This document shows positions 29,001 through 41,000 of a DNA stretch of 64,000 bases, in pieces. Origin of the DNA: Bugulina stolonifera (Eukaryota > Bryozoa > Gymnolaemata > Cheilostomatida > Bugulidae); assembly GCA_935421135.1 (NCBI GenBank), contig OW285191.1:9785700-9849699 (forward strand), in the 5' to 3' direction. The stretch's first letter is position 1. Each line of letters starts with the position of its first letter. The notes beneath the pieces were generated by a model. That model ran no database searches and was not told where the DNA came from. It worked only from the letters and a program-made list of their open reading frames with translations. The translations under genes and the position numbers were made by a program.

Positions 29001-32000
29001 AATCTGCATACCTCCACACACCTACATGTACACAGTGTATATACATGCAACAGTGATACTTTGACAAGCAGATTAGAAGTTATCTTCTCTCGAAACTGTA
29101 GTTTAAAGAGAAGATAACAATGAACTACTTTGTGTGTGTAATGTATATATAAAAGGGATCAAGTTGTACCAAAACAGTTTATGATACTCTTCACATCACC
29201 ATAAATTGATTTCAATTTCAACAAACGAACAGAAACCATTACCATGTTGAGAGAACTTATGTAAATGATATGGTCTGTAGTGTGAGTATCTCATACACTA
29301 CAAGCTATGTACCAGACTATCGCATAACATACCTCTTCTGCATTGTTAGCAGACGTTTTGAGCTCAGCCAGGGCAAGAGCAAACTGTCTGGTGGCATTAC
29401 TGACGGAGAGCTGAGCTGCCTGATCACCAACGGTAGGTACTGCTGCCTTTGCTGCCGCACACATCTTACCACCAGGCTATCAACATAAGGAACCAATCAG
29501 CGTCAATGAACAACACTATTACAGCCTTTATAAGCCGTCTAAGAATTTTGTAATACAAGGATATATAGATACGATATAAACTAGAGTAACTTGAGAATCT
29601 GAAGTCATAGTATAAGTCAACAACTCAGCCATACCTGAATAAGAGCTTTACTAGACTCAATCAAGGATCTAACTGCCTGCACACTGTCGGGGTTTCGTGT
29701 AGCGTCCCTCATGGCAGCTACTAATACTGGTATATGATCCAGTACTAATCTACTCTGGGAAGATAACTCCTGTTGTGATGGCTGATTTCTGTTAAAGTGT
29801 GCTGCTGCTTCACTGGCGCTGCCGAGCTGTGTTGCAGACGAACATGCCTGATTGGCTGCAGCCTGAAGCCTCTGTAACTGCTTCTTCTTCAGTGCATTCT
29901 GAGCAGCAGCATTGGTAGCAGATCTGAGATCCTCCGCTGCCGTACGCAGAGACTGCTGCTGACGGGAATCGTTGGGATTTCCAGCACAGCCCTGAAACAG
30001 GTTAACTGTAAGTGTAACTCAGTGAAAATCACACATTATCATCGAGTATCTGCAATAGGCTTTCATTGTGCAACGCATGTTCATTTCTGAACAGACATTA
30101 ACCGTCTAAAAATTCATATGAGCAAACCTGCAGTCCAACACATTTAGCCGGGTGTATTGTTCTACAGGGAGCCGATTATTCTATACACTAACAAGTATAA
30201 CTCCAGAATAATGACAATCGTCCTGAACTTCTCTATTGTAATCATATGAATAAAAAACACTGCAGATATCGATTGTAAACATTAGAGAAACTCACCTTAG
30301 CAGCTTCTACCATCTTGTAAGTAGCGTCAGCCAGAGCTTGGGCAGCTCCAAGCAACCGCTTCTGCATGTCAGAGTCACTCTGCTCCATAGCTTCCCCTTT
30401 GATAGCGCCAACCAAGCTGGAGGTAGCCTGTGCTACAGATCTCGCCTGTCTTACCTGCAATGTATTATCTAAGCCACATGATACTACCATTGAATATAAC
30501 CTTCAAACAGTTGTATGTGTGCAGAATATAAGCTATAGAGGTCCAGAAGAAGTCTTCTCTAACAAATGCTTCCACAAATATGCACTGGAAGAAGAGAGAG
30601 TTAACAGTCTTTTACCATTTCTGGTGCGTCACCCATAGAGTTGAAGAGTTTATCGGTAGCACTGAGAATAGCGTCCACGGCATCCTCGTCCATCTGTCCG
30701 CCATGTTTGATGTGGTTAAGTAGGTCATTCAAAGCTCTGCTCACTTGCTGGGCAGCTCCGGCTAGTTCATCTAACAGTCTGTCATCATGACAGGCTTCCT
30801 GTATACAAGTATCAATTCGTTAGACACAGCAAACAGAATCTAACGGAACCAGCAATTAATTCTTTGACATGGTAGATTGTATTGTATTTTAAATATGCTT
30901 GACCATATTTTTACGACATATTATCAAAACAATGATTCATCTGATTAATTTACAAAGAGAGGGTAATGAATATATATATCGGTGCCTGAGTTACAACATA
31001 CTTGGCCTGTCTGCATAACCCCTTCTACACTCCTGGCAACCAGTTTAGCTGCTTCCACCACTTGTTCTTGGCAAGCCGGGTTACCTATAGTTGGTGCTGC
31101 CACCTGAAGAAACCAAAAGTAAGGTATTACATTCCTTAACCCTAAGTACTAGACCGCACCTTATACATTAAACAAACATACATAGTATACGTAAAATAGT
31201 CATATAATATACATGTTGTATATAATAATTGACCTATGGTAACGACTATTGGTATTCAAACTACATCGGAATTATTCATCGTCTGGCCCTGAAAGGAAGG
31301 GTAGAGCAATATAATCGTTGGGTACAAACTAGTTAACATCTTAATTGTTTAACCAATCATGGAGTAGGAAAGAATTTATGCCAATATTGCAACAACCAAT
31401 CATAACTAACTTTACAACAAGGAAACATAATAACTATACAACTTAAAGCACAACAGCTGAAACAAATGCAACAATTCAAAATTTTTTCCAACATGAACAA
31501 ACAACTCCAAGTAAATGATTTTTACTCTGCAATATTAGATCAAGATAAAGAGATACCAATTCACCTATGAAATGCATGCCGATTAAATAATACTAATACA
31601 CTCATGAGAAATACCACCAGGAACCGTGGTTTATATTGAATATCAACTTAAGCTTCAAGTTAAGTCAATCTCTCCACAAATATGTAATTTAAAAAATTCT
31701 GAATTCAGATTGCAAGGTATCACAACTCCAGTCATTAGTATGTAGAAAAAGATGACAACAAATCTAATCAATTCTAACTCAATGATGGCCGCTGAAATGA
31801 TGGCACAGAGCAAAATCAATACTATTGAGTAGTTACCTTCCCAGCATTACGTAACAGCTATAATAATAACAATGCAACATAAGATCTATATAATGTGCAT
31901 TACACAACAAGAAAACATGGCAGAGCGATTGTAAATGTCAGCAAGATGGACATGTGGTCGTGCAAAGTACGTCCGCAGTATTTTAAGACCGTTACTGCCA

Positions 32001-35000
32001 TCCAATGAGATATTGCCAAAGTGATGTAAACAGTCATTGACATATTGGAGATCACTCGTTACATTTTTCATAGATTAAGAGTAGTCACATAAACAGTCCT
32101 TGTGAGGACTCTGTGAATGAGATAAAAGAAGACATCAAAAGAACTTGAGTATTTGATGAGTGAAGTCAGATAGTAACAGATTCAAGGTGGAATAATGCAA
32201 CTTCCTAGTAACTATCACTAAACTGACATGGAAGCAAAATTACCTTTGTACAACCAACTAGTTGAGATGTTGCCAGGGCACACTGAGTAGCACTAGATAT
32301 GACACTATTCTGTAACTCCTGCTCAGCCGTGTTGTTAGCCACAGCCTTAGCTCTAAGTACTAAGTTAGCAGTGGCATTAGCAACGGCCTTGGCTAAGGCT
32401 AACATGGCATCCTCATAGCTTGTGTCGCCGCCTTCATTGTAGCCTACGTCCCTTATGATATCACCACTAGCTTCCCCAACCTGTTAAATGTAAACATATA
32501 CATACATGACCAGACAGTACTGGAAGGTGCTATTTAGTTCTTACTCAAGTTTCAGACAACACTTACAAGACTTTTCGTCCTTTACTGTACAGATAGGGAA
32601 GGTTAGAAATACTAAAAACCGGGAGAACACAACTGCTATTACACATAAAACTATTAAATATTGTGTATATTTCTAAGTTATTGTGACCAAGCTCACATTA
32701 TAGTAGCGAGGATATGACATCACAGTAGTCAGGGCATGGCACATTGTACATGTACACAATATCAGACTTACCTTGGTGGCAGCACCTAGTAAGGCAGTTC
32801 TGGGCTCCTTACTATCTGGTTGAGCAGCGTTAAGTAGATCACTAAGAGCTCCAGTCATCTTACGAGCAGCATCCAACAGAGTGCGACCATTTCCTCCCTC
32901 CTCGTCTCTAAGAGCTGCTATCATCTTTACATCACGGGACAAGCCGTGCATGTTCGAAGATCTACAACAAAGAGCCTGAATTGAACCTGCGCTGAAAACA
33001 GATGTACTTGTGTAAATGATAGCTCTGTTGTATTCCGGGCTGCTTATCCGCCTGACAGCACAATGATATTATAATGAATGACCTTTGACGGCCCAAACAG
33101 TATCACTAAATTCCATAGTAAAGGTAAGTAAATACTTACATGGTATGTACGGCAGATCCCACACCAGAATAATCCGGTTCATCATGGCTGCTAGAGGTCA
33201 GGTTGATTATCCGAGCTGTGGCAGCATTAACTGCCGACAAGTGTGAGCCTACATTCTGCTTGGAGACATCAAATGTATTGTTCCTCCACTTACGGGACGC
33301 CTATCAGAATAGACGTCGTGTTAAATGAAGATGCAGCCACTGTGTTAATGTAAATAGGCATTTGCTCTGGGGTGTATAATTTTAGTAGAAATTATTCGCA
33401 AAATATGAGTGAAGAAACCATTAAAAAACATAAAACATACAGTCATGCCTACCAATAAAGGGAATTTATGGAGAACATGGTAAACTGACAGGTAATGACA
33501 ACTCCAGACCCCAACCATGTTGCACACACACATTGGATGTGTGGACTGCATTATTATTAATCAACCATCCACAATATATTATACATGATAAAGTGCTGTA
33601 GTTGAAGATACCCAACACATCAATTACACAGACTAGTAAGTCACACTTACAGCATCATCACCAAGGGGAGGTAAATCTGGTCTACCGTCAATATCATTCT
33701 CAGCATTCTGAATGCCTGTAATGGCCGAGCTGATGGTTCCAAGTAGAGCTCTCTGGCTCTGATTTAGACCAGCATGCAGAGCAGAGTTCTGGCCCTGGTA
33801 AAAGTAACAAATAAGGGTGGAGGGTTAGTACGGTACGTCATAGCAATATGCCGAAATGATGAGTTGGAAGATGGAACCGAAATTTGTATAGGATTTGTTA
33901 TAAATATGCTGAACAAAGATAAGCTCACAAATTACAGACCATAGATGCTAATCACAAACTCAAAAACTATCTGAGCAATAAATAATATCATCAAACATTG
34001 GTATAACATTATTTGGTCAAAGGTTTTAACGAAGTTATGTAAAAGTGTATGGTTCCCCTTCTCTCATATGATATCATTCACTTACTTACCCTGCTTGAGC
34101 TTGGAGGGAAATGCTGTATACCAGAATGACTGTTTACTGTGGGGTATTGAGCGTGGCCCATGCTCCTAACATCATAGTACGGTGGCGGTCCATTAGAGCT
34201 GTTTCTCAACACACCAGGTACTACAACGTTTTCCATAGTAGCGTGACCTTTCTTAGATGAATTGTGCTGAATAATCGTCGCTCTAAAAGTAGAATGAAAA
34301 CATACAACAGTCATAACACAAAGTCATAGTTACTGTGTACTAATAGTACTGAATCGTAGTTACAATGTACTAGTAGTACTGAGTCATAGTTACTGTGTAC
34401 TAAGAGTACTGAGTCATAGTTACTGTGTACTAATAGTACTGAGTCATAGTTACTATGTACTAGTAGTATTGAGTCATAGTTACTGTCTACTAGCAATACT
34501 GAGTCACAGTTACTGTCTACTAGTAGTACTGCGTTACAGTTACTGTGTACTAATAGCACTGAGTCATAGTTACTATGTACTAGTAGCACTGAGTCACAGT
34601 TACTGTGTACTAGTAGTATGGAGTCACAGTTACTGTGTACTAATAGCACTGAGTCATAGTAACTATGTACTAGTTGTACTGAGTCATAGTTACTGTGTAC
34701 TAGTAGTATGGAGTCACAGTTACTGTGTACTAATAGCACTGAGTCATAGTAACTATGTACTAGTTGTACTGAGTCATAGTTACCATATTCATTGACTCAC
34801 TTTGCAGGAGTTACACTCTCCTCTAACATAGTGGACTCCTCGTCTCCATCCAACCCATAGTGATCTTTCTCTTTTTGCTGAAAGACATCAGTAGCACTAT
34901 GTGCTTATTAAATACTATTATAATATTACCAGATAGCATGTGTATAACATTACATGTACAGTGACATACCAATAGCATGGCATGGCTATTTATAACTATC

Positions 35001-38000
35001 ATTGCTCCTAACTGTGAGGTTAGAGTAACATTATGGGGTGGCTACCCTTGTCCCATCAGTTAATAATGCAGAAAATTATGACGGTCTAACAGATTTGCCA
35101 ATGATTGAAAGTTGATGGCCACAGTTTAATACTGAAAATTTAAAACATGGAGAAGCTGTTGTAGTTCCCAGTGGATTTATCTACCTTATAAGAATGTAAA
35201 CCATCCTGTGGTAGCACTACACAGGACGTAGCATATTAAGTACTTGCATAATACCAGACACAACTTACCCTCTTTAATATAATATCAATGTAACCGGCTA
35301 TAAGCGCGCTAATCTGTTCCCCTTCTGATGTCTCAACGCTGTACAGAACGTCATGATCACCAAAGTCAAGGTTGAAGCTCTTTGGAGATGCAGCCCAACG
35401 TAGTACATGGGTTAGAGGCCATGTCTGTAAAGTGTAAAACACATAACCATGTAACATCATGTGCGAGTTCACAAGACAGTCTACACAAGCAAGGCATGAC
35501 AAAGTTTAATATCATACAAATAATAAACTTTTCAGCAAGATCCAATCCGTGCTGCAATCCAAGTGATATAAACAAACAACAACTTTCATTTCTATCATAG
35601 CTTATTAAAACATAACATTCCCCAGGAGGATAGTATACTACCATCATCTGTAAGCACGCATCAAGTACCAAACAACCAATCTGGTGGCCTCGCCAACACT
35701 GAACCATGTCGACTAATACTAAACCACCTCACGTAGATGTTAAACCACTACTGTCTCACCATTCAATATTTGCATAGAATACTGGTCATCTTATTTCATC
35801 AAGATTGATGTGCTATTTGTCTCTGTAAACCTAGTGGCAGCCAAGATAAACTCATTTGAATATTGGCTATTATGACCTCCATTCAGCATTGGGACCTGTT
35901 AAGTTCCTATGGCTATGCCTGTCCTAAGTCTATACTTGTAACTTATGTACATAGGTAAGCTACTAACATCAAATAGCCCAGTAATCTTATTGAGCCAACA
36001 CTAACTGTCATTCTATAAATAACTCTTGTGCACAGTGATGAATAAGTAAGTTAGAGTCATGCCCACAAAAAACAATGCAATGCATTGCAAGTCCTATGGC
36101 TATCTCTGTAGCACTGCTTTATATTGACTGCTTGAGTGCTTCCAAAATTCCCAACATAGGCTGATTGAAGGTGAAATTAGCCAATATTAAAAGAGCAGTT
36201 TCTTGGCAGCAGCTAGGATACCAAACACAAACAACACATCAATCTTAATGAAAAAGGATGAACAAGATTATTTGAAAATATTGAATGGTGCGACAGTAGT
36301 GGTTTAATACCATACAGAACATGTCATAGACATGTACATGTATGTAAAGAAAGCTGAACTAAGCTAGTTTAGGGTACAGTGTGTTACCTTCAATACTTCT
36401 TTAGTTTTTTCGTCCACACGAACTATGGAATCTTTATTTACTCCAAACAATCGAGGGACGAGTTTCCTTGATGTCTTCATTCTTTCCTGCAAACACAGAC
36501 AGAATACCAAACATATCATCACCAAGTGGCTAAGCATAATATACTACAAGTCTTTCTAATGTAGTTAAGTAAAAGATTAACTAAAGAGGCCACCTCTGGA
36601 TTATACTGCTGCCGATAACTTCAGTTAAATGTAGCTCTACGGTATTACCAGCTCTCATCCTATACAAAGTCTGTAACTTAATGCAACTGAAGGATAAACG
36701 TACATGTATCATCACTGTATATACACACAACAAAACAATAGCACCTCTATCTTGCTCACAGCGGCAAAGCAACATATTTCTCCTTTTACCGATGGTAAGA
36801 AATAGCTTCCCATGACTTAGATACGATATTAATGTCATTTGCAATAGTCATGTTCAATAAAACCAACCAGAATTGTGATAGCTACGTACCCTCACTAAGA
36901 AGAAAGTTATTCCGTATGTTTTGAGAGAACGGGCTAACTGGGTGTACCTCACTTTAGCCTCTACTTCATTCAGGCTGTACAATTGCCTGTGTTCCTGGAA
37001 TATCTTCTTTTCTATGCTCTTTGCCTTCACATACTCTTTCGGAAGGAAGTCCTTCAACCTGATAGATTGTAAAGTGCAAGAGTAAAAGAGCACTCTATTG
37101 ACCTTTTGTATTGGTGTCCACAAAGTATTAGCTATTGGTTATCAATAACAGTTATCAAACACACATGAGCCGTATTGGAATTCTAACCTATATGCCGGCT
37201 ACATTGATACTAGCACTAGTAGCAGGAATAAAAATTGACAAAATGCATCTAGTCCGACTTTATATCATAAAACTTCTTACCTACAATAACATCTTCAAAG
37301 GATAACCAGAGTATCGAAAATATGAGCTGAAAATACATTCCTACATCTGTTGAACATTTGAAATAGATGCAAACAACACCTGGTTACACTCGGAGATGGA
37401 ATGCTAGAATGAGAGGTACTACACTCTAGGAGGTAACTTACTCTAGGAACCCAGGCTTGTGTTTAGTCTCCACGTACGGTCCGAACTGTATGTGGCACTG
37501 GAACCCAGCAAACTGTACAGCCTCTTCCTGGGTTACGGGGTGAGCCCCATTTAATATAGCGTCCCTCATCTAATCAAACAAACAAAAAGCTTTATGATTT
37601 GAGATATTGAAGTGTACATGTAGGTCGCACGCATATTAATAAAATTATCAATTTTATGCATAACAGTAGGCCTATACCAAGAAACTAAAAATATAGGTTA
37701 GATCTTGCAATCATTTACAAACAATATAGCTTCTCAATAATATAAAATCGCAACCACTAGAATAATACACTTATAGATTGTGAACTTACGTAGGGCCTGC
37801 TTATGAAAGGAGGAGCTAATATAGATTATAAATTGCATATAGAAGGATGAGTACATACATACCTACACTTTTTGAGGTAAGTACATACATGCATGTACAA
37901 TGTACATACAATGTATATGAGGTAGGTACATATAGAAGGTAAGTACATATAGAAGGTATGTACATATAGAAGGCAAGTACATACATACCTGCACACATAG

Positions 38001-41000
38001 AAGGTAAGTACATATAGAAGGTAAGTATACACATACCTGCACATACAGAAGGTTAAGCTGTATGGGGTCCCTAGCATCTATGTTTTGATCAGAGAAGAAT
38101 AGTTTACGTTTGAGTAACAAGGTATCTCCTTCTGTTACAGACTGTTCTCTCAGTGTCTTACCATGGTCTAACCAGTTCACTGTAATCATATATATATAAC
38201 ATATCTACGTCATATATTATGTATAACATACATGCATGTATAGGCGTAGGCGTTGTACATACCAGCACATGTATATTATTGCCTGTTTACCATAAACTAC
38301 TACATACACACACAGTTGATGTCTAATTTGTAAACAGCATGAGTGTGTGAGGTAAGACAGTCTATTTGATGTTGGAGGGCAATGCATGCACATGTAGCTA
38401 ATGTAAATCATCCATACAACTAAAGATTACAGCAGCTCAATGTGTTCTTAGAAAATATATTATTTCACAGCTTCCTTTATATTATAAAACTGATAAGAGA
38501 ATCAATATTATCGTTACTGACAGAAATGAATATACACATAGCCTTCACTTTAGAACTAAATTATACAGCTAGATATTAATAGAATGTACTTGAACAATAT
38601 TACAACAAAACCTTCTGTATACATCAATTAACGTTACTAACGGGCAAGTAACGGAGCATAACATCACCAATGTATTTGCACATGTAAAATCACATGTTAT
38701 ATATACCTACTATAGAGTTGTCCTCTCTCTCTCTGCACCCTTCTACTGGGGATTGTGTTAATTACCAACAGTTTATTTACTTACTTTAATTGGTTGATTC
38801 ATAAACATTGCATATCATTAGCATACTAATACAAAGCAAGTACATGTCATGCCTACACCCAGCTTGGTAATTGAGTCTGGGGTGCATTAGTTACTCATCT
38901 TAGCTGCCAAAACACACTAACTAGTTAGATAAGGGATAGTAGCCGATGGTCTACTTTGGAACAAGTCCAAATATCATTATCACGTAGTCCAGAGAAGTTA
39001 CTGATAGCTACTCCATTATACATAACCATCTACATCAGATAGTACACTCCATGGTGTAAATTATATTGTAACCAAAAGACTAAAATTCCCTTTTTGACTT
39101 GAACAGTATTATTCACATTATCGTTTGCATATATCACTGTGAGAAATAGTTCTGAAATCTTTGCGGTGAATTGTTTGTGTAGTACAGGCAAAGAACATCC
39201 CGTAATAACAATGATATCTAACATACAGCACATCTGGTTGACTAAGTCAGTTATATATAGACATCGCTTACGTTCATCATCCGTGTGCAGTTTCTTCTTC
39301 ATCTCCTCCAGCTTCCTTCTCTCCATACGTGCTATTGTCGACTGTTTCTTTAGAGTAGACATATTCTCTTTGTCCTCGGCCAGCTCAAAGATGAGAGAGT
39401 ATTCATCGTGGTTGGTGATACCTGAAATATTATTCCAGATCTCAAAGTAAACAAATAGGCCAGACCTTCCCTAAGCCGGGAGATGCACGTATTAGCAGTG
39501 ACCAAAAGAACACCTCATAGACAAGAATTCAGATCTCATGATAATTTCACATCAGGAGTGGACATTCATTCATTTGTTAGTGACATTACCGAACCATTCC
39601 GTTGCTGATAACCACTCTTTACACAACTTACAGTTACTAGCTACCTGCTCTTATGTCATTAAGGTCTACCGAAGCTACATTATTACCTCTATTCACATAC
39701 ACTGATGCCAATGATCACTAGACGCATCCACTTATTCTACTACAGAGAACCACTACTCACCTATTATGCTGCAGATAACCACTACTCACCTATTCTGCTG
39801 CAGATCACCACCATCAGCTGACTGACCACATGACTATCATCTACCTGCAGTGTCTTCACTGCACCATCCAACATACGTACTCTGAGAATCCTCAGCTTAG
39901 ATTTGTAATCTAGTATGTCCTACATCCAGTTCACAGTAGGCTTAGTACAACTTATAGTATGCATGGGAAGCAACTACTAAACTACTAAATAATCAGATGT
40001 ATTAGCTGGATGCTTGCATCCGTTATTCTGAATTTACTGTACATATGTATTGGGAAACTCATCGGTAAAATAACTCCCAAAGTAGAATCCAGCCAATAGT
40101 CTGCCCATGATTTAAGAGTAGACCGATCCAGAGCCATTGATTGTGGGAGTTACGCCACCGGAAGTAAACAAGAGGCCATATCGGGTCCATGTAACAAAGG
40201 ATTGCATTGGTCAAATCCTTCTATCCGTAATACTGATTGGTTCCAATGAGCCCAACATGGCATTCATAATGTTCCCCCAGTGAGGCTACTTTCGCAATAA
40301 ACGGCTCTGGACCGATCCAACTTATTTTAGGCTAGCCTAGATCAAGTTGAAAATAATTTGAACATTTCTGCTGACCAAAGCTTCCAAAGCACAACAGGGC
40401 ATAAAAACATTCTCATTTTCAACGTTGGTTAAATTTGTTAAAAACATCAGGCCTAACCTAAGCATAGTCGTTTTTAAAAGTGGAGGTTGAACCTGAATAC
40501 TGCGTATCCAACAAAATCTTTAGATCTTAGGCTAATATTATAGGTACTGTTTAGTAATATACATTGCAATTAACAGCAATTCTACATGTACAGTATGTAG
40601 TTACCCCATTTCTTAGTAAGTAGTATTCCAATGATCGGGAGTTGTCCAACCACACCCCTTTCTTGGGGTCCTCATCTGAGAGGAACAAACCAAACTCCTG
40701 AGCTAAAACAAGTGCAGGACCTATTACTATACATCATACAGTGAACAAGCAAATAATAATAATATGTAAAAATATCTAAACTTTTTAGTTGTCTTAGGTA
40801 CCAGCCATAAACATTGTGATATTTCCATCATGATGTAAACCGATGAAGCTAACAGCGAAACTGAAAATTCGGAAAGTTACTCTTGTTATGTGGAGGCACT
40901 GTTGTGTGGCTACAGTGAAAATTGTGTTATAAATCATAGATTCCACCACAACCATAATTATAATAGAGGCCTGCTGTCACAGTTCACAATATACAGTAGA

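Noticed and set aside
34311..34795. ORFs of 142 and 108 codons with HSNYDSVLLV-type repeats
   Set aside because: They come from a 30 bp noncoding tandem repeat whose length is divisible by three. Both strands stay open and the talin exons flank it.
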